Below the pieces are notes generated by a model that did not search any database, had not been told where the DNA came from, and saw only the letters and a program-made list of their open reading frames with translations. Below, piece after piece: positions 24,586 to 33,354 of a stretch of 43,905 nt of DNA. The DNA comes from Dehalococcoidia bacterium (GTDB taxonomy: Bacteria; Chloroflexota; Dehalococcoidia; Dehalococcoidales; W111), in NCBI GenBank assembly GCA_011191985.1, contig DUEU01000068.1, forward strand, positions 58,579 to 102,483, written 5' to 3'. The number at the start of each line of letters is the position of its first letter. Position 1 is the stretch's first letter. The position numbers and the translations under genes are program-made.

Positions 24586-25797
24586 TTACGGGACACGAAC
24601 TTCAATCCAGGCAGCGAAGCTCTCCACACCGTTATCTATAACCTCTATCGGCATTTTGGTTTGTACCTGGTGGTTAATACCGTAAGTTTCCAGGCCACCC
24701 ATCCAGCCAGGTCCACAAAGGGTCTCAATAGTATCCATCTTATCCCACGTGTCTCTGACCACGGTCGGGTCAAGGCTTTGTGCGGCCTCGATGGCATTTA
24801 GCATGGTCCATACTGAATTGGCAGCAAACACGTATGCCCAACACGCAGTACCTATTTCTTCCACTTCCCTTTTCTGGAATTCAGCTAGAAGAGGCGGCGT
24901 GTCCGGAGCCCCCGGAATATCACTTATATTAAAGAAGTTTGTTGATGCATCCTTACCAGCAATTGCCACAAGGTCTTTGGCAGCGGTAGTGCTGGCACAA
25001 GCATAAGGCTTATTCCACCCCATCTCCCGCAGCCCCTTCATGAAGGCGCCAATCATATTTCCCATTGCGCTCATCTGGAAAAAGGCATCCGGGTCGGCCT
25101 GTACAATCTGTGCTACATAGGTACTGAAGTCCATCGTCTCATCAGGATAGACGACGACCTCGCCGAGCCTGCTAATGCCCCGCTCTTGGAGGAATTTCTC
25201 AACCTTTGAACCAGTATCAGGTGAATACCCCATAACAGGTTCCATCTCAACGATAGTTTTTACTTCTGGGTAGGCCTGGTGGAGATATTCTATGGCGACA
25301 AAGCCAGCTCCTAAGTCACAAGCCCCACCACAAAAGGCGTATGGCATGTCGGGGCCTAATTCTCCAGCCATACCTACATTGTAGGTTGCGCTACGGAGTA
25401 CTTTAGCCGGTTCAGTTACCGTTGACGCTGCCGCGCTTTCAAAAGCAACGCCGCCAGCGATGAACTTAATCCCCCTGTCATGGACAAGCCTGTTAGCCGC
25501 CGCCACGGAGCCATCACCGGAAGACTTGCAGTCCTCAACGAAAAGCTCAACCTTGTACTGCTGCCCGTTAATAGTTAGCCCGCCTTTCTCGTTAAACATG
25601 TCTACTGCTATTTGTGCGGCTTGAGAAGCCGGCAGGTCATTGATTGACATGAAGCCGGTCAGAGAGGCCAGAAAACCAATCTGCAGAGTCTTCTCTTCGG
25701 CGGCTGGCTTGGTGCAACCTGTCATAACAGACAAACTGGTCAATACTAGGATGAGACAAATGCTGCCAACCAGAGTCAATAGCTTCTTTCTTTCCAT
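24586..25797 (-). CDS. Liv-type (branched-chain amino acid family) ABC substrate-binding lipoprotein
   Basis: A 403-residue type I periplasmic binding protein of the LivK/Leu-Ile-Val family. The signal peptide ends in VMTGC, with lipidation at C28. The mature domain starts with LQIGFLASLTGFMS and has AAQIAVDMFNEKGGL, VELFVEDCKSSGD and the two-lobe pattern of the family. It is the only such protein in the window and probably serves LivHMGF encoded at 14653-17963, although it is on the other strand and 7 kb away. AAGGAGG stands before its ATG. A 12-codon open frame with its own GGAGG (25808-25846) lies in the leader. Its leader matches that of dctP. Confidence 0.93.
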   Translation of the reverse strand: MERKKLLTLVGSICLILVLTSLSVMTGCTKPAAEEKTLQIGFLASLTGFMSINDLPASQAAQIAVDMFNEKGGLTINGQQYKVELFVEDCKSSGDGSVAAANRLVHDRGIKFIAGGVAFESAAASTVTEPAKVLRSATYNVGMAGELGPDMPYAFCGGACDLGAGFVAIEYLHQAYPEVKTIVEMEPVMGYSPDTGSKVEKFLQERGISRLGEVVVYPDETMDFSTYVAQIVQADPDAFFQMSAMGNMIGAFMKGLREMGWNKPYACASTTAAKDLVAIAGKDASTNFFNISDIPGAPDTPPLLAEFQKREVEEIGTACWAYVFAANSVWTMLNAIEAAQSLDPTVVRDTWDKMDTIETLCGPGWMGGLETYGINHQVQTKMPIEVIDNGVESFAAWIEVRVP

Positions 25798-25849
25798 TTA
25801 AACCTCCTTATACATATTTGGAGCTACCAACAGGCGGTTCTTTCATCAC

Positions 25850-25955
25850 ATTTCTCTTACCTCCCTTACCGTCTTAAACTTGAGATAAAATCAGGTTTGT
25901 CAATAGCTGTAAATACCGTTAATACTAAGAATAACATAAAATGTTGTTTTGTCAA
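25850..25955 (-). promoter_or_regulatory. Conserved leader, copy B (before the Liv-type binding protein gene)
   Basis: The counterpart of 24193-24306; the alignment needs a few small gaps. It ends about 50 bases before the gene. In this copy the conserved GGAGGT (25864-25859) stands 12 bases before the ATG of a 12-codon frame whose stop (25808) falls just before the ribosome site of the main gene, so a leader peptide is possible. Confidence 0.6.
25928..25955 (-). promoter_or_regulatory. Promoter of the Liv-type binding protein gene
   Basis: Minus-strand TTGACA (25955-25950), 16-base spacer and TATTCT (25933-25928) with an extended -10 TG. Its -35 overlaps that of the divergent promoter at 25949-25977. 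Confidence 0.65.
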
Positions 25956-25977
25956 TATATTGTATAGGGAGTAAAAT
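25949..25977 (+). promoter_or_regulatory. Promoter of the FAD oxidoreductase gene
   Basis: TTGTCA (25949-25954), a 17-base spacer and TAAAAT (25972-25977) give a leader of about 50 bases. The -35 box is the same DNA as the -35 box of the divergent promoter, so both cannot be used at the same time. Confidence 0.5.
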
Positions 25978-26033
25978 ACGTAAAACAGAAAAAGGGGGAA
26001 ATTTTACCCCGGAATGAGAAAGGAAGGATTAAT

Positions 26034-27131
26034 ATGGAAGCCATTCAGTACGACCTAATAGTCGTGGGAGCGGGACCAGCCGGTTCTGCAGCGGCCAAGG
26101 TAGCTGCGGAACAGGGGCTCAAAGTTATTCTTCTGGAAGAGCACACCGAGATTGGTATCCCTGCCCATTGCTATGGCGTCATTTATGGGGCTATGTTCCC
26201 CGCCTTTACCGAAGAGATTCTAGGGTCAGTAGATAAAAAAGTCATAATCAGTAGATATAGCACTTATCGTATTTACACACCGAGTGGCAAAATGGCCGGC
26301 GAAGTAGCCATGGCCGGAAAGGGTGATTATCTTGTTCGCCGGGATGCTTTTGACCGCGAACTAGCCAAGCAAGCCGTAAATGCCGGCGCTGATCTCAGGA
26401 TTAACACCCGCGTTACCGGCCTGGTGAAAAAAGACGGGAGGGTTATCGGTGTTACTACTAGCTCGACTGCCGCGCCGAATATATACGGAAAGTTAGTGAT
26501 TGGTGCCGATGGTATCCATGCCGCGGCCAAAGGTACCCCTAGGTGGGCGGAACTGACTGGGGCGGGACAGCCATTTGTCGGTGGTGTCTTGCTCGAGTTG
26601 ACAAGGTTGAGAGACATTGAGCCCGATGTCCGCGAGTACCATGTGGGGACTTTTGTCAATACCGGCTGGACCTGTATTAATCCTTATGACGCCACCTCCG
26701 GCACGACCCACTTTGCGTCGATGGCCGAGTTTGAGAAGGTCAAGACAGGCAACTACGCAATCTCCCGAAAAATGAGGGACGCGATTCCGGTCCGGATGAC
26801 AGGGTGGAGTCATCCCGCCCGTTTAGGGGAAGGACTGCCGAAGATGGTAGCCGACGGCCTTATCCTCGCCGGCAGCGCTGCCGGTTTGGTAGGGACAATG
26901 CATTGTGTCGTCTCCGGACACTATGCCGCCCAGGTTGCCCTTGAAGCCATCAAAGTTAATGAGGTGACCGAGAAGAAGCTGGAGAGGTACGAAGACCTGT
27001 GTAAAGAGTTAATACGTCCCTGCTTTGTGGATGCTTTACCCTTCTCTAACCTCTCCGACGAAGCCATCGAACACTTTGTGTTGGCAAACATCGAAAAGAA
27101 AGGGCTTAATTTTGGAGACTGGTCTTTTTAA
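26034..27131 (+). CDS. FAD-dependent oxidoreductase, geranylgeranyl reductase/FixC-like family
   Basis: A 365-residue flavoprotein with the dinucleotide-binding VVGAGPAGSAAA (10-21), a VIGADGIHAA motif in the middle and the second FAD motif ADGLILAGSAAGLVG near residue 280. These three are the signature of the p-hydroxybenzoate hydroxylase-fold group that includes geranylgeranyl reductase and the ETF-quinone oxidoreductase relative FixC. It could saturate a double bond or take electrons from the acyl-CoA dehydrogenase encoded after it. No iron-sulfur domain is present. GAAAGGAAGG lies before the ATG; the divergent neighbour is the binding-protein gene. Confidence 0.88.
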   Translation: MEAIQYDLIVVGAGPAGSAAAKVAAEQGLKVILLEEHTEIGIPAHCYGVIYGAMFPAFTEEILGSVDKKVIISRYSTYRIYTPSGKMAGEVAMAGKGDYLVRRDAFDRELAKQAVNAGADLRINTRVTGLVKKDGRVIGVTTSSTAAPNIYGKLVIGADGIHAAAKGTPRWAELTGAGQPFVGGVLLELTRLRDIEPDVREYHVGTFVNTGWTCINPYDATSGTTHFASMAEFEKVKTGNYAISRKMRDAIPVRMTGWSHPARLGEGLPKMVADGLILAGSAAGLVGTMHCVVSGHYAAQVALEAIKVNEVTEKKLERYEDLCKELIRPCFVDALPFSNLSDEAIEHFVLANIEKKGLNFGDWSF

Positions 27132-27218
27132 GCGTTGACTGTCAGGCTTGTATCTCTCGTAGTATTGAATCATGTACCGTTCTCCAAACTGGAATGCAAC
27201 CGGGCCTAGGCTCGGCTA

Positions 27219-27247
27219 TTGACAAACAGATATCATAGATTTATTAT
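27219..27247 (+). promoter_or_regulatory. Promoter of the acyl-CoA dehydrogenase at 27354
   Basis: Perfect TTGACA (27219-27224), 17-base spacer and TATTAT (27242-27247). GCTATTGACAAAC here is identical over 13 bases to part of conserved leader B. The leader would be about 100 bases. Confidence 0.6.
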
Positions 27248-27353
27248 CGTTAAAAAGCTAAAATAACGGTCAGTATGCCTCTTTGTGAATCAAAAAAGGG
27301 ATATTTTGGTTAATAGTTGCATGGCGTAAATACGAAAGGAAGGTAGAGTCAGG

Positions 27354-28481
27354 ATGCCAGAGTTTAGTTTTTCTGAAGAGCAGGATATGCTGCGCAAGGC
27401 CGTTAGAAATTTCGCTCAGAATGAGATTGCCCCCGGCATAAAGGAACGGATTGAGGCCGGGAAATTTCCCCGTGAACTGGTAAAGGCAATGGCCAATCTC
27501 GGGCTAACGGGGATGAGCATCCCTACGGAATACGGAGGGCAACCCATTGATTGGGTATCGGTAGGTATTGTGATTGAGGAATTGGCCAAGGTTGACTTCT
27601 GCGCTTCCTGCATCCCGTTTCTGGCGGCACCGGCGCCTCTCGTTCTGCAGCTAGCTTCATCTGAAGTACAGAAGAAGTGGCTACCGTTAATAGCTTCCGG
27701 GGACAAGGTGTTCTGTATGGGTTCTACTGAGCCCGACTGCGGCTCTGACCTAGCGGCAATGAAAACGAAAGCCATCAGGAAAGACGATGGCTACATTATC
27801 AATGGCGAAAAGACCTCAATAAGCTACGGGATGCAGGCGGACGTTATGATAACACTGGCCAAGGTCGCTCCGGAAACCAGAAGAATAACTCCCTTTCTGG
27901 TGCCTCTCGACTCGCCCGGATTGGTCAGGTCGGCAATAAGTGACATGGGCTGGGAACCGATAGGCCGGGCCTCGATAATACTCGACGATGTAAAGGTACC
28001 CATTGAATCTCGCCTGGGTGAGGAAGGCCAAGGCCTTTACAAGGTGCTGCCTTCTCTTGGGGTGGCCCGCGTCCTGGCTGCCCTGCAAGCCCTGGCCCTG
28101 GCCCAGGCCTCGCTCGAGGACGCCGTTTCCTATTCAAAACAGCGGATAGCCTTTGGTAAACCCATCGCTGAATTCCAGGGGGTCTCGTACAAGCTCGCTG
28201 AGGCAGCCACTCAGATTGAAATGGGCCGATGGTTTTGTTACCGTGTGCTCTGGATGCAGGACCAGGGAATCCCTCACGATAAAGAATCGGCAATGTGCAA
28301 GTGGTGGTGTCCGGAGATAGCTACCCAGATTATTCATGATGCCCTGATAATCCACGGGCATGTCGGCTACAGCAAGGAGTATCACCTGGAACAGCGGCTG
28401 AGGGACGTTCTCGGTCTGGAGATAGGCGACGGGCCGTCCAATATTATGAAGATTATCATCTCCCGGGATATACTGCGCTAG
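27354..28481 (+). CDS. Acyl-CoA dehydrogenase with Asp at the catalytic base position
   Basis: A 375-residue acyl-CoA dehydrogenase with FSEEQDMLRKAVRNFAQNE at the start, STEPDCGSDLAAM for FAD and substrate binding, and QRIAFGKPIAEFQG in the C-terminal domain. At the site of the usual catalytic glutamate (YEGT) it has D359 in IGDGPSN, and no glutamate stands at the isovaleryl-CoA dehydrogenase site. It is a clear relative of the enzyme at 36539, with which it shares CKWW, HGHxGY and EQRLRDV. An Asp base suggests a special substrate such as a cyclic or dicarboxylic acyl-CoA, which is an inference. It is transcribed from its own promoter (27219-27247). Confidence 0.92.
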   Translation: MPEFSFSEEQDMLRKAVRNFAQNEIAPGIKERIEAGKFPRELVKAMANLGLTGMSIPTEYGGQPIDWVSVGIVIEELAKVDFCASCIPFLAAPAPLVLQLASSEVQKKWLPLIASGDKVFCMGSTEPDCGSDLAAMKTKAIRKDDGYIINGEKTSISYGMQADVMITLAKVAPETRRITPFLVPLDSPGLVRSAISDMGWEPIGRASIILDDVKVPIESRLGEEGQGLYKVLPSLGVARVLAALQALALAQASLEDAVSYSKQRIAFGKPIAEFQGVSYKLAEAATQIEMGRWFCYRVLWMQDQGIPHDKESAMCKWWCPEIATQIIHDALIIHGHVGYSKEYHLEQRLRDVLGLEIGDGPSNIMKIIISRDILR

Positions 28482-28613
28482 TCAGACCGCATATCGCGAG
28501 GGTTGCTTACTCTGATAGCCTCTTCTTTATAGTATCTATTTAGCTTTGCTGGCCGTCGATAACAGTGTTGTGCCAAGGTGATAGTCTGAGGCCCCTAAGT
28601 TCTTGCAGCTATA

Positions 28614-29201
28614 TCAGGCACCGTCTTCCAGCTTAAACTCCCACTGACAGGATATATCCTCTTTCTTTTCTCGAGGAGGAAGCTTCAGCGCTGTCATCTT
28701 GATGGCAGGGTTAACGTGTCTGGCGTAGGCTTCAACGATTGCTGGCTCCTCCTTTCGGCAGAACGCGTTTATCCAATCTTCCCTGCCTTCCTTCTCCCAA
28801 TAGGCTAGAGCGCGGCAGTCATCGATGGTCATTACGCCATGATTTGGGTTTTTCATTTCAATCCGGCAGGCCGCCTGTGCCCCAGCAGACGCCACCTCTT
28901 TGGGCAAACCGGCCGTCAATTGCTGGTACTTCAGAAATGTCTCCACGTTGTTACCCTGGATATTCATGGCCTTGCTTATCCTGTTGGCGTCGTAGCCTAC
29001 CATAAATCGCCACACCGCCCCCTCAAAGGCGCAGGCCTCCTGGTAACCATATTTATCGGCGACCAGCCCCATCCAGTAACCATCTAGACGGGTAAGTATC
29101 TTCTGGTACTCAAGGAGTAACTTTATCAGCGCTTCCTTGGAGAAATCCTCAAATTTCAGGTCAGGTTTGAACCTTCCGCTGTAGTCATTTAATTCTGCCA
29201 C
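28614..29201 (-). CDS. DUF6125-like protein
   Basis: A 195-residue helical protein that resembles the DUF6125 family found beside CoA-ester catabolic genes in anaerobes. Visible features are LTRLDGYWMGLVADKYG near 37-51, a conserved GAVWRFM, cysteines at C129, C148 and C185, and the closing PPR...CQWEFKLE. The cysteines may bind a metal. No reaction is known to me. The start is GTG at 29201, which has AAAGGAGG 7-8 bases upstream. The reductase-like gene at 29248-30315 lies 46 bases ahead of it on the same strand. Confidence 0.6.
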   Translation of the reverse strand: MAELNDYSGRFKPDLKFEDFSKEALIKLLLEYQKILTRLDGYWMGLVADKYGYQEACAFEGAVWRFMVGYDANRISKAMNIQGNNVETFLKYQQLTAGLPKEVASAGAQAACRIEMKNPNHGVMTIDDCRALAYWEKEGREDWINAFCRKEEPAIVEAYARHVNPAIKMTALKLPPREKKEDISCQWEFKLEDGA

Positions 29202-29247
29202 TGGGAACCTCCTTTTGCTGTTTTTATGACCAAATTCAACTTATAGC

Positions 29248-30315
29248 TCACTCTTCAGGTTTTTGGGGATGCGCATAGCTATGCATTGGTAGATAGCCCT
29301 CAAAGGGTATCTGACTGGCTTTTTTATGGAACGCCCTGAACTCCTGTACCAGGCGATCTTCGTTGTCATAATCAAAGGCATCGGAAAGGGTCGTTTCCAT
29401 GGTGCCACCAGGCTCTGGTTTGTGCTCCAGAAGCCATTTCACTGTCTGCTCAATAGCCTCTTCTACTGGGACTATATCTCTATATCCTAGCTCGTATTTT
29501 ATCTTGCTGATATCCGTTAACCGGTGGCCGATATAAGACCATGATTCTTTTCTGCGGCCAAGGGCCACGTAAGGATAACTGGGGAGGGCAAGCTCACACG
29601 GGATATTTATTATTTCCCACTCGTGGTTCATGATCTTGGCTATTAGCTCTGCCCTCTGCCGAACGGTAAAAGCGGTATCATCCCTGATATTATATAGCTG
29701 TCCAGCAGACTCGTTGGGCTTATCCACTGCCAGCAGCAGAGCGTGGGCTAGGTTCTCGGCGTAACCCATTGAGTCAAGGACGAGGCCATTGTCGGGAAGG
29801 ATAAGTTGCTTTCTGCCATCTAGAATCCTCCTGACGAAAGACCAGTCCGTAGGTGCCATTTGTCGCGGTCCGTAAACCATAGGGTAGCGAAAGAATGTCG
29901 CCGAATAATGGCCCTGCCGATGTGCCTCCATTGTTACCTGCTCAGTCAACCAGATCAGGTAGCAGAAGTTTGGTTCTTTTCTCATAGGGGCTGTTTCCGG
30001 AATAGGCTGAGGTACTCCTTCCACGTAACTTGAGGCCCCCACCGCAATAAAGCGTGGCGTGCGTCCTTTTATCGCCTCGGCGACATACCTAGTCCGGCCG
30101 TATAAACCGATGGCCAGATCGAAAACACGGCTACCTAAAGTTTCCTCCAGTGTTTCCCGGAAGAAGGGGCTTCCGTGCAGATGTTCCACCGGCTCGATAA
30201 ACTCGACTTCGTGTGCTCCGGTATGAAGAATGGTTACCTTATGCCCCCGCTGTATCAGACCATTAATCACGTGCATCCCGGTAGGACCGGTGCCACCAAC
30301 CACTAGGACTTTCAC
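29248..30315 (-). CDS. NAD-dependent epimerase/dehydratase-like extended SDR, catalytic Lys missing
   Basis: A 355-residue extended short-chain dehydrogenase-fold protein with the nucleotide-binding GGTGPTG (7-13), FRYPMVYGPRQ typical of NDP-sugar epimerases, and a C-terminal substrate domain. The usual YxxxK pair is not kept: Y119 is followed by L-I-W-L, so L123 replaces the lysine. It may act by another mechanism or be a redox-silent binding protein. The start is GTG at 30315 with GAGG 6 bases upstream. It follows the GlcF-like gene by 75 bases on the minus strand. Confidence 0.85.
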   Translation of the reverse strand: MKVLVVGGTGPTGMHVINGLIQRGHKVTILHTGAHEVEFIEPVEHLHGSPFFRETLEETLGSRVFDLAIGLYGRTRYVAEAIKGRTPRFIAVGASSYVEGVPQPIPETAPMRKEPNFCYLIWLTEQVTMEAHRQGHYSATFFRYPMVYGPRQMAPTDWSFVRRILDGRKQLILPDNGLVLDSMGYAENLAHALLLAVDKPNESAGQLYNIRDDTAFTVRQRAELIAKIMNHEWEIINIPCELALPSYPYVALGRRKESWSYIGHRLTDISKIKYELGYRDIVPVEEAIEQTVKWLLEHKPEPGGTMETTLSDAFDYDNEDRLVQEFRAFHKKASQIPFEGYLPMHSYAHPQKPEE

Positions 30316-30390
30316 AGTATGCCTCGTTATGTCAACTATTTCTCCTCATTCAGCACGGTGCAATGATACTGAATGACCAGATTCCGACCT

Positions 30391-31557
30391 TTATTCCAGT
30401 GACCGGAGTAAAAGCTCACTAACATCGCAGACTTTAATGGCCCTTTTATCGGTACCCAGGGCGGCAACAAAGGTCTTCTCACAAATTGGACAGACTGTAG
30501 TCAGCAAGTTAGCCCCCGTGCTCTCGGCTTCGTCCAGCCTCCTGAGCGCCGTCCAGGTAGCAAAGTCTGGATAGCTGAAAGCCACCCCTCCCCCAGACCC
30601 ACAGCACCAGGCAGATTCTCTATTCCTTGGCATCTCGACCATTTCCAGGCCGGGGATACTGTTAAGTACGTTTCTGGGCGATTCATAGATTTTGCCCAAC
30701 CTACCCAGGGTGCAGGGGTCATGATAGGTTACCTTTTCCGGAACCTCTTTCACCGGCCGCAACTTTTGGCTATTAATAAGGCCTTCTAAATACTCTATTT
30801 TATGCATCAATTTAAATGGTAGCTCTTTGCCCAAGATGTTCGGATAACTATCCCTGAATGTTATATAGCAGGTTGGGCAATCGCAGACAACGGTTTTGAC
30901 TCCCAGCTTTTCTATCGCCTCAATATTGTGCTTAACAATCTCCCTGGCTGCCTTCTGGTGCCCGGTAGCCAGCAAGGGGCTGCCACAGCACCACTCGTCC
31001 ATGAGCATACAGAAATCTACCTCGGCTAACCTCAGAAGTTTTATCGTTTCGTTGGCTACTATCTGAGGAGCTTCCCAAGTCCGCTGGCAACCAACAAAAT
31101 ATAGAATCTCGGCTCCAGATTGGTTGCATTCTTCAGTCTGTGTCCTCGATGGTCTTCCGTATGGATTGTGGTAATTCTTGAAATTTTTAATGATTTCTTT
31201 ATGTCTGGTATGGGCTACGCCCTTATTCCTGGGATGGGCAATACCTCTCTCCACAAGCTGCCTTTTGACTTCCATAATTATGTCTAAAGGCTTCATTCCG
31301 GTCTGATGATAGCATAACTCGTTACAGGCAGCACACCCCAGGCAGGTAAAAAGGCGGTCAAGAAGAGCCTCGGACCATTCAACAGTCCCGTCTAACAAGC
31401 CCCGGGCAATTTTCAACCTGCCTACTGCATAGTACGAATCAAAGCCGAATTTCTCGCCTGAGGGACAAATCGGCATAAATGACTTGTAGCCTACCCGACA
31501 AGACCCGCAGCCTATGCAACTGTAGTATAGTTGATTCTCATAGTCTTCCAGTGGCAT
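30391..31557 (-). CDS. Iron-sulfur (CCG-domain) oxidoreductase subunit, GlcF/HdrD-like
   Basis: A 388-residue protein with two ferredoxin-type clusters. The first is C14-x2-C17-x2-C20-x10-C31-P, and the second is C72-x2-C75-x2-C78-x3-C82. Two CCG domains follow (FVGCQRTW...WCCGSPL and HDPCTLG...WCCGSGG), which in HdrB/D and GlcF bind further iron-sulfur centres and quinone or disulfide substrates. It is encoded 2 bases after the FAD-linked subunit and is its partner, giving a 2-hydroxyacid (lactate or glycolate) dehydrogenase complex of the cytoplasm or inner membrane face. The exact acid is not known. Confidence 0.9.
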   Translation of the reverse strand: MPLEDYENQLYYSCIGCGSCRVGYKSFMPICPSGEKFGFDSYYAVGRLKIARGLLDGTVEWSEALLDRLFTCLGCAACNELCYHQTGMKPLDIIMEVKRQLVERGIAHPRNKGVAHTRHKEIIKNFKNYHNPYGRPSRTQTEECNQSGAEILYFVGCQRTWEAPQIVANETIKLLRLAEVDFCMLMDEWCCGSPLLATGHQKAAREIVKHNIEAIEKLGVKTVVCDCPTCYITFRDSYPNILGKELPFKLMHKIEYLEGLINSQKLRPVKEVPEKVTYHDPCTLGRLGKIYESPRNVLNSIPGLEMVEMPRNRESAWCCGSGGGVAFSYPDFATWTALRRLDEAESTGANLLTTVCPICEKTFVAALGTDKRAIKVCDVSELLLRSLE

Positions 31558-31559
31558 GC

Positions 31560-33023
31560 CTATTCCTTCTTTCTTTTCAGCATCTTGTCCGGCGTAAATA
31601 TCTCATTGGGGTCTACGGCTTCCTTAATGCTCCTCACCAGCTGAAGGTAGGCTGGCACCAGCTGAGATTGAAACCATGGGCCCAGCGACATGGAGCTCCC
31701 GTCAAATTCCTGGCTCATAACCGTGGCGCTTTCCTTGTAGAATTCCCGGAGTTTATTAAAGTTTTCTGCGGCGGCAAAATGTATATCCATTTCCAGATAT
31801 ATAATCGTACCCCGGTCATTTGGTACGATAAACATGGGAGGAATAAACGCCTCGCCGGTGCAGGGGTCTTTCATGTTGTATTTCTCGCAGATTTTTATTA
31901 TCCGTTCCCTTGCTGCAACCACCCGTGACATTGGCAACACGTTTATTACCGCCCTTCCGGCATAATAGAACATTCGGTTGACCCTTATGCCGGCGCCGCC
32001 AACCAGGTCCCGGTAGTTTTCCTCCATGGCTCCGGTAAATTTGAGGAAACTGCCCCCCTCTTCGCTTACTATTTTTTCCACGATTTTCCGGTATACGTCT
32101 ACCTGCTCACTAGTCCCACTTAATTCCACACAGAGACAAAATTCGGGGAGAGATGACCGATATATCTGAAACTCAGCGGGGTCTTTAAGCAACTCAATGT
32201 CGGGTATCGTAATCAAAGCCAAGTTCCTCTTATCGCAACCATGTGTAGACGAGCTTATATCATGCCTCTCTATCCTCTTCATGGCCCTGAGGAACGAGCT
32301 CATGTCATTAAAACCGGCATCTACATATTCCTCCCTCTCGCCTATCGGAAAAAGTCGGAAAACTAACCCGGTAATAATCCCGAAAACGCTAAAACTTTGC
32401 CGGAATAACCCGGTTAAATCAGGACCGTAGGCCTGCCGGAAGTAGGGATTGCTCCGCTCCTGCCCCATGTAGGCCGCTGACCCCGTTCTTATTAGTTCGC
32501 CATTAGGCAGGATCGCCTCTAATGTAATAACACGGTCAGCAAAGCCAAATCTGGCATTATAGTTAGAGACACCACCCCCCACATAATTCCCCGCGATCGT
32601 GCCGGCATATGGGCCACCCATAATTGGTGCCCGCAGCCCCTTCTTTTCAGCTTCACTTTTCAGTTTACCCATGCAGACGCCGGCACCAACGATGGCGGTC
32701 ATGGTATCTTCATTAATCTCGAGTTTGTCCAGCCTTAGCGTGCTGATTACAATTCCGCCTTTTAAGGGGACAGTCAATCCAGCCATAGTGGTACCTTGCC
32801 CAGCGACTGTTATGGGGATTTTATGCTTATTGGCTAGGCGGACTACCGCTTGGACTTCTTCACTTGTTCCCGGTAAGACGACATAGTCGGGCATACGGGG
32901 CTCGTCTAACGGCCTAGCTATATCCCTGGAATATGCGATGCAGTCTTCCACCTCTGCGGAAACATATTCCTTGCCTACTATTTCTCTCAGTTTATTTAAG
33001 ATAGATCGTTTTCGCTCACTCAT
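31560..33023 (-). CDS. FAD-linked 2-hydroxyacid oxidase subunit, GlcD-like
   Basis: A 487-residue protein with an N-terminal FAD-binding PCMH domain (PDYVVLPGTSEEVQAVVRLA near 45-64, VAGQGTTMAGL at 73-83, GGPYAGTIAGNYVGGG) and a C-terminal FAD-oxidase domain. Relatives oxidise glycolate, D-lactate or other 2-hydroxyacids and pass electrons to the CCG-domain partner encoded directly after it. The ATG at 33023 is preferred over one ten codons upstream because AAGGGG lies just before it. An AsnC/Lrp-type regulator is encoded upstream on the same strand and might control it. Confidence 0.92.
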   Translation of the reverse strand: MSERKRSILNKLREIVGKEYVSAEVEDCIAYSRDIARPLDEPRMPDYVVLPGTSEEVQAVVRLANKHKIPITVAGQGTTMAGLTVPLKGGIVISTLRLDKLEINEDTMTAIVGAGVCMGKLKSEAEKKGLRAPIMGGPYAGTIAGNYVGGGVSNYNARFGFADRVITLEAILPNGELIRTGSAAYMGQERSNPYFRQAYGPDLTGLFRQSFSVFGIITGLVFRLFPIGEREEYVDAGFNDMSSFLRAMKRIERHDISSSTHGCDKRNLALITIPDIELLKDPAEFQIYRSSLPEFCLCVELSGTSEQVDVYRKIVEKIVSEEGGSFLKFTGAMEENYRDLVGGAGIRVNRMFYYAGRAVINVLPMSRVVAARERIIKICEKYNMKDPCTGEAFIPPMFIVPNDRGTIIYLEMDIHFAAAENFNKLREFYKESATVMSQEFDGSSMSLGPWFQSQLVPAYLQLVRSIKEAVDPNEIFTPDKMLKRKKE

Positions 33024-33354
33024 TCCTGCCCCTTCTGGATACAACGCCCTCACTCAGGAATAGACTACGCTCGTTCACCCACCATCCCAGTGATAATAAG
33101 CATAAGTGCAAAGCTAACAAGAAGAATTGTCAATCCAGCGACTTAAATCGCCCAATATATAACCAAAATATATCATGCCAGGGCATTTGTTTCAAGGTTA
33201 TGAACTCGGTGCTCTGCACGCACAATCTAAGAAAGACTGTTTAGAATGTGGGAAAAGTATTCAAAGAACCATTACGTTAAAGCCCGATTATTACGCTAAT
33301 AGGCAATCAACCACCTGATGTACAACACAATAATGCCGCACCTCTAAACCACAA
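33024..33354. other. Region between the Lrp-type regulator gene and the GlcD-like gene
   Basis: About 330 bases without a gene. A plausible minus-strand promoter for the GlcD/GlcF pair is TTGTTA (33120-33115), 16-base spacer, TATTAT (33098-33093). No terminator or repeat was recognised. Confidence 0.4.
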
